Of a stretch of DNA of 64,000 nucleotides, positions 52,596-63,361 are shown piece after piece. The DNA comes from Scytonema tolypothrichoides VB-61278 (GTDB lineage: Bacteria; Cyanobacteriota; Cyanobacteriia; Cyanobacteriales; Nostocaceae). The stretch is taken from contig NZ_JXCA02000023.1 in the NCBI RefSeq assembly GCF_000828085.3, positions 543,233-607,232 on the forward strand. The letters run 5' to 3'. The position numbers and the translations under genes are program-made. The notes beneath the pieces are model-generated. The model was not told the DNA's origin. It worked only from the letters and a program-made list of their open reading frames with translations, and ran no database searches. The first letter of the stretch is position 1. Each line of letters starts with the position of its first letter.

Positions 52596-54050
52596 GTGAA
52601 AAAAACCCTTTTTCTTAGTCCTCCTTCCTTTGATGGATTTGACGGTGGTGCAGGTTCCCGATACCAAGCCAAGCGCGAAATTACCTCCTTCTGGTACCCC
52701 ACATGGCTAGCGCAGCCCGCCGCACTCGTCCCTGGAAGTAAGCTTGTAGATGCTCCTCCACATGGTCAAACTGTGGAAGATGTGCTGAAAATCGCCAAAG
52801 ATTACGAACTGATTATCATGCACACCAGCACACCCTCGCTTGCAAATGATGTCACGTGTGCTCTTGCAATGAAAGAACAAAACTCTCATGTACAAATTGG
52901 TTTTGTTGGGGCGCACGTCGCTGTCTTACCAGAGGAAACACTGCGCGAGAACTCAGTGATAGACTTTGTGTGTCGCAACGAATTTGACTACACCTGTCAG
53001 GAATTAGCACAAGGCAAACCTTGGGATCAAATAAAAGGACTCAGCTACCGAGACAAAAATGGTCAACTACATCACAACGCTGAACGTGATTTAATCCACG
53101 ATTGGGATGCCATGCCCAGCGTACTACCAGTTTACGGGCGTGATTTAGATATTACGAAATATTTCATAGGATATTTACTGCATCCCTATGTTTCATTTTA
53201 CACTGGTCGTGGTTGTCCAGCCAAATGCAGCTTCTGCCTTTGGCCTCAAACAATTGGGGGTCACCAGTATCGTACCAAAAGCCCAGAAGCAGTTGGGCGA
53301 GAAATGGAAGAAGCCAAAGCCATCTTTGGTGACAAGGTGCAGGAGTATATGTTTGATGATGACACCTTTACAATAGATAAGCAGCGGGCGATCGCCATCA
53401 GCCAACACATGAAACGCCTCAAGCTGACTTGGAGCTGTAACGCCCGAGCCAACTTAGACTACGATACTCTCAAGCAACTGCGTGACAACGGCTTACGCCT
53501 ATTGCTGGTAGGATTTGAATCAGGTAACCAGCAAGTTTTGGACGGGATCAAGAAAGGGATTAAGTTAGAAGTGGCGCGGAAGTTTATGGAGAATTGCCAC
53601 AAACTCGGGATTACCGTACACGGCACATTTATCATCGGCTTGCCAAACGAAACCGAACAGACAATTGAAGAAACAATTCGTTTTGCTTGCGATGTGAGTC
53701 CCCATACCATCCAAGTTTCCATCGCCGCCCCTTATCCTGGGACGGAACTTTATCAACAAGCTCAGACTAACGGTTGGTTTAGCGATAATTCTCTAGTTGC
53801 TTCATCTGGCATTCAAATGTCTACACTTCAATATCCAAACCTCTCTAGTGCCCAAATTGAGGATGCAGTCGAGCAGATGTATCGTCGCTTCTACTTTCGA
53901 CCCAAAGCCATTATCCCAATTGTCGGTGAAATGCTAACCAATCCCCAAATGCTAGTTCGTCGCCTGCGTGAGGGACGCGAGTTTTTCTCTTACCTGAAAG
54001 AGCGTCATACACAAGCGGCTGCTAAAGAGCAATCAGTTGTGGGTGGTTAG
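52596..54050 (+). CDS. hpnJ: Hopanoid biosynthesis radical SAM protein HpnJ
   Basis: A 484-residue B12-binding-domain radical SAM enzyme. It has an N-terminal cobalamin-type domain, the 4Fe-4S motif C207-x3-C211-x2-C214 (GRGCPAKCSFC), and SAM/substrate regions EYMFDDDTFTIDK, LLLVGFESGNQQVLDGI and GTFIIGLPNETEQTIEETI. It matches HpnJ, which contracts the amino-sugar ring of glucosaminyl-bacteriohopanetetrol to the cyclitol ether head group. GTG start with AAGGAGAA upstream. It precedes the ferritin-like gene and hpnK on the same strand. Confidence 0.92.
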   Translation: MKKTLFLSPPSFDGFDGGAGSRYQAKREITSFWYPTWLAQPAALVPGSKLVDAPPHGQTVEDVLKIAKDYELIIMHTSTPSLANDVTCALAMKEQNSHVQIGFVGAHVAVLPEETLRENSVIDFVCRNEFDYTCQELAQGKPWDQIKGLSYRDKNGQLHHNAERDLIHDWDAMPSVLPVYGRDLDITKYFIGYLLHPYVSFYTGRGCPAKCSFCLWPQTIGGHQYRTKSPEAVGREMEEAKAIFGDKVQEYMFDDDTFTIDKQRAIAISQHMKRLKLTWSCNARANLDYDTLKQLRDNGLRLLLVGFESGNQQVLDGIKKGIKLEVARKFMENCHKLGITVHGTFIIGLPNETEQTIEETIRFACDVSPHTIQVSIAAPYPGTELYQQAQTNGWFSDNSLVASSGIQMSTLQYPNLSSAQIEDAVEQMYRRFYFRPKAIIPIVGEMLTNPQMLVRRLREGREFFSYLKERHTQAAAKEQSVVGG

Positions 54051-54191
54051 TTAGGTTATAGAATAATTAGCATACTGCCTTTTTATCCTTAAGAGTGGAC
54101 TGCCTCACCACGGCATTGTCCTCTCAAATGTGCTGGCTTGGGTACACGAGCCTGGACGAACTATGACAACGAACAAATAAATTGTTGCCAT

Positions 54192-55052
54192 ATGAAACTT
54201 GGAAGCGAAGAACACAAAGAGCTTTTTTGCCGCAGCTTTATTGAGAGCCACCTGGAGTTTGAGCCAGAAAAACTGCCTTGGCCTGTTCTCGATAGCGTAG
54301 CTCTAGAACGCATACGGAGCATTCCCTTTTGGAGAGAAGCCCTCAGTACAGAGCGACAGGCTGGGGCTATGGTGAGTACTTTTGCAGCGACAATTAGTGA
54401 TCCCCTGTTGCGAGAGGCGATCGCCCTTCAAGCTTTGGAGGAAACCCGCCACTCCCGACTCATTGAGTATTTGATCAATCATTACAACATCCAAATCTCA
54501 CAACCTCCTGAGCCTGTCCTCCCTAGCAATATCAAAACTGCCTTCATTGACTTTGGCTTTGGGGAATGCCTCGATTCTTTCTTAGCCTTTGGATTGTTTG
54601 GAATTGCCCGCCAATCTGGGTATATGCCTGAAGCAATATTCGACATCTTCGACCCAATTCTCAACGAAGAAGCGCGTCATATCATGTTCTTTGTGAATTG
54701 GGTCACTTACTTACAAATTCATGAGGGTAATAAAGCCAATTGGTTGCGTGGGTTTCATGCTCTTTGGCATTACTGGAGAGCGTTGCAAGATAAAATCAAA
54801 GCCTTTGGTGGCTCAGATGAAGAAAAACAGGAGGCTTTCACTGCCACTGGGGCTACGAACTTCATGGATAACTTAACTCCGGAACTTTTTTTATCGACTT
54901 GCCTTCAAGAAAACGCCAAACGGATCAGCGTCTTTGATCAACAGCTCCTTCAGCCCCAACTGTTGCCTACACTTGCCAAAATCGCGCTACGCATTATCAG
55001 GCTGATGCCTCAGCGACAGTCCAACCCAACCGCCCAGTTCTCCGAACAATAA
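54192..55052 (+). CDS. Ferritin-like di-iron protein in hopanoid cluster
   Basis: About 286 residues, all helical. Two metal motifs are visible: E83/E84..H87 (EETRHSRL) and E159/E160..H163 (NEEARHIMFF), with a Glu between them near E125 (GFGECLDSFLAFG). This is the four-helix di-iron pattern (E, ExxH, E, ExxH). ATG 54192 is preferred over the TTG frame start at 54138. It lies between hpnJ and hpnK, 10 bp before hpnK, and is likely in the same transcript. An oxidation step on hopanoid or a related lipid is a reasonable guess; nothing in the sequence proves it. Confidence 0.78.
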   Translation: MKLGSEEHKELFCRSFIESHLEFEPEKLPWPVLDSVALERIRSIPFWREALSTERQAGAMVSTFAATISDPLLREAIALQALEETRHSRLIEYLINHYNIQISQPPEPVLPSNIKTAFIDFGFGECLDSFLAFGLFGIARQSGYMPEAIFDIFDPILNEEARHIMFFVNWVTYLQIHEGNKANWLRGFHALWHYWRALQDKIKAFGGSDEEKQEAFTATGATNFMDNLTPELFLSTCLQENAKRISVFDQQLLQPQLLPTLAKIALRIIRLMPQRQSNPTAQFSEQ

Positions 55053-55062
55053 ACCAGAACTT

Positions 55063-55941
55063 ATGCAGGCTCAGAAATTCGCCATTATCAACGGTGATGA
55101 CTTCGGCTTTTCACATGGCGTCAATCAAGCAATTATCAAAGCGCACAAAGAAGGAGTACTGACGAGTACCAGCTTAATGGTTACAGGTGAGGCATTTGAT
55201 GAAGCGGTTGATTTAGCACACGCTCACCCCACCCTAGCAGTTGGTTTGCATTTGGTTCTGGTGTGTGGTCGAGCTGCGCTACCACCCTCGCAAATTCCTC
55301 ACTTGGTTGACTCGATAGGTAACTTTCCATACAGTGCGCCGATAAGTGGGTTGCGCTACCAGTTCATTCAGGCAACTCATGAGGAATTGCGGCAGGAAAT
55401 CCGCGCTCAACTGGAAAAATTTCGCTCCTCTGGGTTGCGCCTTTCCCATGTAGATGGGCATTTGCATATGCACGTCCATCCGGTGGTTCTGCGTATCCTA
55501 GTTGACCTAGCCGATGAATTCGGCATTCGAGTTATCCGTCTTCCTTGTGAGGAACTGGGGATGAGCCTGCGGCTTGACCGTCGGAACTTACTGACTAAAC
55601 TGGTTTGGGCGGGTGTATTTGGTGGACTGCGCCGCTACGGTGAGGGGTTGCTGAAATCAAAGGGGATTGGCTTTGCTGAGCGCGTTTACGGGTTGCTTCA
55701 AACTGGTTCTGTGACTGAGGAATACTTGCTTGGTCTCATACCCCAAATTGAGGCAAACCGAGTGGAAATTTATTGTCATCCAGCGGTCGCTATAGCTGGC
55801 GAACCGCTGAATGGTCCATTAGGGGCAGGTGAAGCTGAACTCGCGGCTACCTTGAGTGAGCAAGTGAGTGAAATGCTGGCTGCTAAGGGATTTGAATTGA
55901 CGAATTTTGAGCAACAAAGAACTCAACCCCTGACGTACTAG
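55063..55941 (+). CDS. hpnK: Hopanoid deacetylase HpnK (YdjC-like)
   Basis: A 292-residue protein of the YdjC/ChbG carbohydrate deacetylase fold with INGDDFGFSHG (D12/D13), VGLHL (H63) and LSHVDGHLHMHVHP (H129/H133) as likely metal and acid/base residues. It matches HpnK, which removes the N-acetyl group from GlcNAc-bacteriohopanetetrol before HpnJ acts. It begins 10 bp after the ferritin-like gene. Its stop overlaps by 4 bp the stop of the convergent transferase. Confidence 0.9.
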   Translation: MQAQKFAIINGDDFGFSHGVNQAIIKAHKEGVLTSTSLMVTGEAFDEAVDLAHAHPTLAVGLHLVLVCGRAALPPSQIPHLVDSIGNFPYSAPISGLRYQFIQATHEELRQEIRAQLEKFRSSGLRLSHVDGHLHMHVHPVVLRILVDLADEFGIRVIRLPCEELGMSLRLDRRNLLTKLVWAGVFGGLRRYGEGLLKSKGIGFAERVYGLLQTGSVTEEYLLGLIPQIEANRVEIYCHPAVAIAGEPLNGPLGAGEAELAATLSEQVSEMLAAKGFELTNFEQQRTQPLTY

Positions 55942-57017
55942 GTTGTTCGTATCCTTTGCAAGACAATGAAGCTTAAAAAGAGAATGATCCCAATGGTCGT
56001 CATAAGTATTTGTACCAAGGTCATATTTTGTAGTCTCATTGCCAACACGTTGCAAATCAAAGCAATTGACCAAAGAGTCAGCGCGGCATGGCGTTGAGAC
56101 AAGCCCCAAGCTAACAAGCGGTGGTGCAAGTGGTCTTTCCCAGGTGTGCTAAGAGGGTTTTTCCCCGCCATCAAGCGTCGGATAAACACTTGAGTGGTAT
56201 CGAGTACTGGCAACAGCAAAAACAGAACTGGTGCTACCAGAGAGACAGCCGTAGGTGCTTGGAGATTACCTAAAATACTAGTAGCAGCTAGCACATAACC
56301 GAAAAAGTAGGCTCCGGCATCACCCATAATAATGCGCGAAGGGTGGAAGTTGTGGCGCAAGAAGCCCAACGCCGCACCTGCCAATGCTGCTAGAACTAAC
56401 GTCGCTGCCGCACGGTTGGGAACCTGAGCTGAAACAGCTAATAAACTTATAGCGGTGATAAAGCTTACTCCTCCCGCCAAACCGTCCATGCCATCCATTA
56501 AGTTGATGGCATTCGTGATTCCGACTACCCACAGTACAGTGAGTATTACTGATAATGTAGAGTCGATGGGAGTTCCAAAAGAGAATTCAATGGTAATACG
56601 ATTAGCAACCAGCAATAGAGCCGTGAGTATCTGAATTAACAATCGAACCAGAGGGGGTAAGCCAAATTGGTCATCAATAAAGCCCACAAGAACCAGTATC
56701 GAGCCCCCTAGAAGAATCGTCTGTACCTCAGCCAGTACTCTTTCGAGTTCAATAGGTCGTAAGAGACTGGCTAATACCACGGCAGCAATCACTCCTGCAT
56801 AAATAGCTAGACCTCCTGCATTAGGCAAAGGTTCTCGGTTCAGTCGTCGCGCATTGGGTTGATCCGCCCAACCTACTCGCAGGGCAAACTTGCGGACTCC
56901 TGGAATCAAACGCCAAGTGACAGTACCAGCTAAAAGAAATGTAAATACTACCGCTAACCAGCCGGAACCGCTAGGGTCAGCAATACCGAGGGAACGAAGG
57001 GAGCTGTATATGTTCAT
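55938..57017 (-). CDS. Polyprenyl-phosphate GlcNAc-1-phosphate transferase (WecA/TagO-like)
   Basis: A 359-residue polytopic membrane enzyme with roughly ten helices. Motifs of the MraY/WecA family are seen: PNARRLNREPLPNAGGLAIY, VGFIDDQFGLPPLVRL, TNAINLMDGMDGLAGGVSF, MGDAGAYFFGYVLA and GKDHLHHRLL. It would transfer a sugar-1-phosphate to undecaprenyl phosphate to start a cell-envelope polysaccharide. It converges on hpnK with a 4-bp stop overlap. The exact donor is not known. Confidence 0.9.
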   Translation of the reverse strand: MNIYSSLRSLGIADPSGSGWLAVVFTFLLAGTVTWRLIPGVRKFALRVGWADQPNARRLNREPLPNAGGLAIYAGVIAAVVLASLLRPIELERVLAEVQTILLGGSILVLVGFIDDQFGLPPLVRLLIQILTALLLVANRITIEFSFGTPIDSTLSVILTVLWVVGITNAINLMDGMDGLAGGVSFITAISLLAVSAQVPNRAAATLVLAALAGAALGFLRHNFHPSRIIMGDAGAYFFGYVLAATSILGNLQAPTAVSLVAPVLFLLLPVLDTTQVFIRRLMAGKNPLSTPGKDHLHHRLLAWGLSQRHAALTLWSIALICNVLAMRLQNMTLVQILMTTIGIILFLSFIVLQRIRTT

Positions 57018-57488
57018 CTCCCGATTTAACCATTAGTGTTAGTGTCGATAAGCATCAACTGTATGTTAGTGAATTTTTTCCTAACTATCTGTAACTTCAT
57101 AAGAAGTTGCTTCTAATATAGAGTCATTCTGTGAGGATAAAGTGTCGGAGTAAGGGCATAACACCTTACGTCTTTTGGGTAGAGTGGGGTGTGGAGTAGA
57201 AAGATTATTTTTTATTTTGTCTTTTGAAATTAAAATTGTCACTGGTCTGACACCCTGAACTTCAACGACATTCGATGCGACAAGATGACCAAAACGCGCG
57301 GGTGTAGGGGTGTGAGGGTGTAAGGGGAAATATTGAACGATATTTTTGTACAAGAAAGCCCCGGAACCAATAAGGGTACCTGGACCCACTTAATTTATTC
57401 CCTACACCCCTACACCCGTGACCCCCCTTCTTCTTGACGATTTTTGGGTAGTTTTGTCTAAATTGTTATGATTGGTGACTTGAAGTGA
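57018..57488. other. Spacer between wecA-like gene and groEL
   Basis: 471 bp with G-rich octamer-like words at 57300-57330 (gggtgtaggggtgtgagggtg) and their inverted counterpart at 57403-57418, which can pair. A 102-codon minus-strand frame crosses this and lacks family resemblance. Confidence 0.45.
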
Positions 57489-57515
57489 TTAGCACTCTTG
57501 ACCAGTGAGTGCTAA
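57489..57515. promoter_or_regulatory. CIRCE operator (HrcA binding site)
   Basis: A perfect CIRCE: TTAGCACTC (57489-57497), 9-nt spacer, GAGTGCTAA (57507-57515), 33 bp before groEL. It is the binding site of the heat-shock repressor HrcA. Confidence 0.97.
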
Positions 57516-57536
57516 ATTGTCTATTGGAAGCGCTAG

Positions 57537-59222
<1,686 letters not shown>

Positions 59223-59247
59223 TCCTACTGACCAGATATCATCCGCC

Positions 59248-59280
59248 AAGGTGGGCAGCAGTGCCCACCTTACTTTTTTT
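59248..59280 (+). terminator. Intrinsic terminator after groEL
   Basis: A 10-bp perfect stem (AAGGTGGGCA 59248-59257, TGCCCACCTT 59262-59271) with a GCAG loop and a seven-T run. Confidence 0.92.
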
Positions 59281-59495
59281 AACACTAACTTGGCACAGGC
59301 TCGAAGTCCAAAGCTCATCCACCTATCTGCCAGTCTTAAAAGACAATCTACCTTTATTTAGTACGACAGTACAGTAGCTATTGCTAATAATAACTATTGC
59401 TAAATATAAACATTTATAACTAAATATAATCTTTTTTCAATGAAATCTAAAAATTTGTCAATATATGGGCAAGAGTGTACATCAATTAACTGGTT

Positions 59496-59942
59496 ATGAG
59501 TGAAGACCCAATCACCCGAGATCTGGAAACAACGCCTTTAGAAGTGACCACTTTGCAACTAAGTCTGTATCAAGTCATACAAAAATCTTTTCAGATTTTA
59601 GAGGCAGTACAAAAAGCTTTAGATATTGAACCAGCAAGCCATCATAATCAAGTTAATAAGTTAGAACCTAGGAACGAGTTAATTGAGTTAGAATCTGAGC
59701 CGGAAATTATTTCACCTCAAACAGGTCATCAACTCTATTGTGAAAAATATAAAACTTACACTGTTGAAGAACTAGCTCAAGAAAAGAGCTATTTAGCAAA
59801 TTTTCAGGCGGAAAATTTTAAGAAGAGGGCTGAAAATTACAACAAATTTCTTGAGGCTCAATCTAAGTTTGCGAAGAGTAAAGCTATATTTGAAACAAAT
59901 CAAACTAAATTTAGCTCTATAAGGCAATATAAGAGTTTTTGA
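59496..59942 (+). CDS. Hypothetical coiled-coil-like protein
   Basis: A 148-residue hydrophilic protein, not recognised. The N-terminal half has LQLSLYQVIQKSFQILEAVQKAL, an amphipathic helix. The C-terminal half (SYLANFQAENFKKRAENYNK, FLEAQSKFAKSKAIFETNQTK) is Lys/Glu/Phe-rich helix. AT-rich codon use and no close neighbours. It is long enough and even enough in composition to be a real gene, but no function can be suggested. Confidence 0.55.
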   Translation: MSEDPITRDLETTPLEVTTLQLSLYQVIQKSFQILEAVQKALDIEPASHHNQVNKLEPRNELIELESEPEIISPQTGHQLYCEKYKTYTVEELAQEKSYLANFQAENFKKRAENYNKFLEAQSKFAKSKAIFETNQTKFSSIRQYKSF

Positions 59943-60754
59943 CATTCTTTTTAGGTAAAAACAACCAAGTCTTGCGCGTTAGCTTAACTTTTAGTTCATC
60001 ATAGTAGTTATGTTTACAAAAAAACTTAATATTCTGTCTGTCTACAGGTAGTAAACAATCGTAGCAATTTCATTAAAACTAAAAACAGGAATACATCAAC
60101 CATTTAAATTGTCTCCTGCTGTCTTATGCTTCTAATTCGCAGGGGACTATTTTGTTTTGAGTATGAACTATTTGAAATCCATTGCATAGGCAACGTCTAG
60201 GGATAAGTCATACCAAATCCTGTGCCAGGGTTAAAATGGGGTTACAAAGGCGGATTCAGTATAAAGATTTCAACAAACATGAAACGTAAAATGTCCGTAG
60301 CATTCGCTCGTAGCGTGCCGCAGGCATACTCAACCCTGTGAGATCAGTGTTGCTTTGAGGATCATCGCAAAGGCTAGGCAACTGGCGTTCTTTCAAGCGT
60401 GTCCAGAGGAGATACCTAAAGAAGGCTCTATTTTACGTTTCTCAATGTTGACCTACTTATCAATACAATGTTTCGATACTGCGAGCAAGGATAAAGTATT
60501 TTTGGTGACATACTTTTTTTTTAGTAAACTTAATGACAAAATAAATGCTTGCACACGCAACTCTCTTGGTGATTTAATAGCCATGTCCAAAGCTAGTTCA
60601 TCGCTAATTTCATGTTATTTTCTCCAGAGTCTTGCCTAGTTCCGCAACTTGTGATAATAACATTACACATTCTGGATATTAGACTGAAGATAAGACATGG
60701 TATTAGTGCTATGTCCTTACGGCTAATTCCGCCAAATGCTAAATAGGAGAATAC
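59943..60754. other. Spacer, no supported gene
   Basis: 812 bp. It includes a short repeat-like patch near 60290-60340 (catactcaaccctgtgag region, with gtagcgtgccgcaggcata). A 94-codon plus-strand frame at 60355-60639 has no ribosome site or family resemblance and I leave it out. The SPFH gene promoter should lie near 60650-60750. Confidence 0.4.
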
Positions 60755-61594
60755 ATGGAACCAATTATTGCCATAGTCTTAGTCCTTATAGGGTATGCAT
60801 TAGGATCCGCAAAACTTATTAATCAGGGAAATGAAGCTTTGGTTGAACGTTTGGGGCAGTATCATCGCAAACTGAAACCAGGACTCAACTTTATTGTTCC
60901 CTTGCTCGATCAAATTGTCATGGAGGACACGACTCGAGAGCAAGTTTTAGACATCAAGCCTCAGAATGTCATTACCAGAGATAATATCTACTTGGAAGTG
61001 GATGGGGTTGTTTACTGGCGCGTCAGAGATATAGAGAAAAGCTTTTACGAAATTGACGACTTGCAGCAGGCACTAACAAACTTGACTACAACTACGCTTA
61101 GGGAAATCATTGCCCAGAATACTTTGGAAGAAACCAACGCCGCCAGAGCAAGCATGAACAGTGCCTTGCTAGACCAGTTGAATCAGACAACGGCGCAGTG
61201 GGGAGTTGAAATTACCCGGGTAGATATTCAGAGTATTACACCACCTGAAAGCGTGCGGAAATCAATGGAAGAGCAGCGAGCAGCGGAAATTAATAGCCGC
61301 GCTGCGATTTTAGAAGCAGAAGGGCAACGGGAAGCCGCAATTAAGAAAGCACAAGGAACGAAAACCTCAATGGAAATCATTTCTAATGCTTTACGTTCTA
61401 ATCCTGAAAGTAAGGAAATTCTGCGGTATCTTGTGGCTCAAGATTACATCAATGCCAGCTACAGACTGGGTGAAAGCCAAAACGCCAAAGTTGTGTTTGT
61501 AGATCCAGGCAAAGGTGGTGAGATGATGGATTTGATTTCCGAGATGACATATCAAGAAGGTCATAGCAACAATGGTGAAAAAGCTTCAAACTAG
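60755..61594 (+). CDS. SPFH/Band 7 (stomatin/paraslipin-like) protein
   Basis: A 279-residue SPFH-domain protein with an N-terminal membrane helix (about 3-20), the SPFH domain (about 25-190; GLNFIVPLLDQIV, REQVLDIKPQNVITRDNIYLEVDGVVYWRV) and a C-terminal coiled coil (RAAEINSRAAILEAEGQREAAIKKAQG). It would form membrane-associated oligomers, and may act with quality-control proteases. It overlaps folP, on the opposite strand, by 4 bp at their stops. A clear GGAG site lies just upstream of the ATG. Confidence 0.92.
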   Translation: MEPIIAIVLVLIGYALGSAKLINQGNEALVERLGQYHRKLKPGLNFIVPLLDQIVMEDTTREQVLDIKPQNVITRDNIYLEVDGVVYWRVRDIEKSFYEIDDLQQALTNLTTTTLREIIAQNTLEETNAARASMNSALLDQLNQTTAQWGVEITRVDIQSITPPESVRKSMEEQRAAEINSRAAILEAEGQREAAIKKAQGTKTSMEIISNALRSNPESKEILRYLVAQDYINASYRLGESQNAKVVFVDPGKGGEMMDLISEMTYQEGHSNNGEKASN

Positions 61595-62457
61595 TCTGAC
61601 GGCAGGACTTGCGAAGATTGTCGGAAAATTGCATCAGCAACCAAGGATACATCGCGCATTTCTTTGACATCGTGAACTCGGAGGATATCAGCGCCATTGA
61701 AGATAGCAGCACAACATGCCGCTGCCGTTCCCCAGACTCGTGCTTTCGGGTCTGGCTGATTTAAAATACGACCAATGAAACTTTTACGAGATGCTCCTAC
61801 TAAAATAGGACACTTAAGTTGACGCAATTGGGGTAAGCGGCGCAAAATTTCTAAATTTTGCTCATAGTTCTTGGCAAAGCCAATCCCTGGATCGATGATA
61901 ATTTTTCTTTCGTCAATACCTACAGCAGTAGCTGCAGCGATTTGCTTTGCCAAAAAACTATAAATCTCTCCCATCAAATCCTGATAATCAGTGAATTGTT
62001 GCATTGTTTGCGGGTTTCCCCGGATGTGCATTAATATAATAGGCACATTCATTCTTGCTACTGTCGGCAACATTTCTGGGTCTAAGCTAGCCCCGGAAAT
62101 GTCATTAACTATATCTGCTCCTGCTTCTACAGCAGCTTTGGCAACAGCTGCTGTAGTTGTGTCTACAGAAATTGGCACTGGTATCTCTTTTCGGAGTACG
62201 TGTAATACTGGCAAAACTCGGTCAAGTTCTTCTGCAAGAGTGATTTGCTCTGCCCCTGGTCGAGTTGATTGACCACCGACATCGATAATATCTGCACCAG
62301 CTGCTACCATTGCTTGTGCTTGTGCTAAAGCAGCAGTGACTGTATTGAATTCGCCACCATCACTAAAACTGTCAGGTGTGACATTGAGAATCCCCATGAG
62401 GTATGTTCGCTGTCCCCACTCAAAACAGCGTTCTCGAATGATTAAATTGGCTGTCAT
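61591..62457 (-). CDS. folP: Dihydropteroate synthase
   Basis: About 288 residues of DHPS, joining p-aminobenzoate to 6-hydroxymethyl-dihydropterin diphosphate in folate synthesis. Motifs: GILNVTPDSFSDGG, DVGGQSTRPGAEQI, DIVNDISGA, IIDPGIGFAKNYEQNLEILRRL, VGASRKSFIG and the end RVHDVKEMRDVS. ATG 62457 is preferred, with GGAGG 11 nt upstream; the longer frame starts at 62475. It converges on the SPFH gene with a 4-bp overlap. Confidence 0.96.
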   Translation of the reverse strand: MTANLIIRERCFEWGQRTYLMGILNVTPDSFSDGGEFNTVTAALAQAQAMVAAGADIIDVGGQSTRPGAEQITLAEELDRVLPVLHVLRKEIPVPISVDTTTAAVAKAAVEAGADIVNDISGASLDPEMLPTVARMNVPIILMHIRGNPQTMQQFTDYQDLMGEIYSFLAKQIAAATAVGIDERKIIIDPGIGFAKNYEQNLEILRRLPQLRQLKCPILVGASRKSFIGRILNQPDPKARVWGTAAACCAAIFNGADILRVHDVKEMRDVSLVADAIFRQSSQVLPSD

Positions 62458-62476
62458 AAGATTTACGTCCTCCACT

Positions 62477-62599
62477 CGTTCCCTGGCTCAGCCTGGGAAC
62501 GCTCTACTAGAGGCTCCGCCTCCAGATTTCAAAATGACTTTTGCGATTTCTACGTGAGACAGAGTCTCACTGTATGCATTCCCAGGCTCAGCCTGGGAA
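62477..62599. repeat. Cluster of four hairpin repeats between tpiA and folP
   Basis: Four small inverted repeats follow each other: CGTTCCCTGGC-tca-GCCTGGGAACG (one mismatch, 62477-62501), AGGC-tcc-GCCT (62511-62521), GTGAGAC-aga-GTCTCAC (about 62554-62570) and TTCCCAGGC-tca-GCCTGGGAA (62579-62599). Three have a trinucleotide loop. It looks like a mosaic mobile repeat that would fold in the mRNA if tpiA and folP are co-transcribed. Confidence 0.75.
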
Positions 62600-62635
62600 G
62601 GAGAGAACGAGGGAACGAGAGAAAATATACATCAA

Positions 62636-63361
62636 TCACTGATAATTCACGAGTCTGGCGAAACTTGCGGCTTCCAAACTTGCTCCTCCCACCAGAACAC
62701 CGTCAATTTCGCTTTGAGCCATGATTTCGTCTATATTATTCGGCTTTACCGAACCACCGTATTGAATTGGCACATCAGGATTGCTTAATTGGCTGCGAAT
62801 TAAACCGATGACACGATTGGCTTCCTTGGTTTCACAAGTGTCGCCAGTACCGATCGCCCAAATAGGTTCGTAAGCAATGACCAAATTCTCCTGATCAATA
62901 CCCACCAAATCTTTTTCGAGTTGGCTGATAATCAGTGATTCTGTCTCAAGCGCATCTCGTTGTTGCTTCGTTTCACCTACACATAGAATAGGAGTCAGAC
63001 CAAACCTTTGAGCCGCTTTGAGGCGCAGGTTGACGGTATAGTCCGTTTCACCAAAATATTGCCGGCGTTCGCTATGACCGACAATAACATAACGCATGCC
63101 AATTTCCTGCAACATTGGTCCGGAAATTTCACCAGTATACGCCCCACTCTCTTCCCAATGGATATTTTGCGCCCCCAATTGTACACGGGTTCCATGCAAA
63201 CTCTTGGACAAAACGTTTAAGTCAGTGAAGGGGACGCATAATACCACTTCTCGGTCTTGAGGGGTTTCGTCCAAGCTGGGCAGAAATCCTTTTAAAAACT
63301 CCAGAGATTCTGCCTGGGTTTTGAACATTTTCCAGTTACCGGCAATAACTATTTTTCGCAC
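62636..63361 (-). CDS. tpiA: Triosephosphate isomerase
   Basis: A roughly 241-residue TIM interconverting glyceraldehyde-3-phosphate and dihydroxyacetone phosphate. Catalytic N9/K11 (AGNWKMFK), H96 (VGHSERR) and E165 ([11 protein letters not shown]) are present, and GGSVKPNN closes the phosphate site. The GTG at 63361 gives the standard start [12 protein letters not shown]; the upstream TTG at 63376 would add five residues. It is 178 bp upstream of folP on the same strand. Confidence 0.97.
   Translation of the reverse strand: MRKIVIAGNWKMFKTQAESLEFLKGFLPSLDETPQDREVVLCVPFTDLNVLSKSLHGTRVQLGAQNIHWEESGAYTGEISGPMLQEIGMRYVIVGHSERRQYFGETDYTVNLRLKAAQRFGLTPILCVGETKQQRDALETESLIISQLEKDLVGIDQENLVIAYEPIWAIGTGDTCETKEANRVIGLIRSQLSNPDVPIQYGGSVKPNNIDEIMAQSEIDGVLVGGASLEAASFARLVNYQ

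Noticed and set aside
57081-57389. 102-codon minus-strand frame before groEL
   Set aside because: It crosses G-rich repeat words, has Pro/Thr-biased content and no ribosome site.
60355-60639. 94-codon plus-strand frame
   Set aside because: No ribosome-binding site, unusual composition, no recognisable motif; more likely a chance frame in the spacer.
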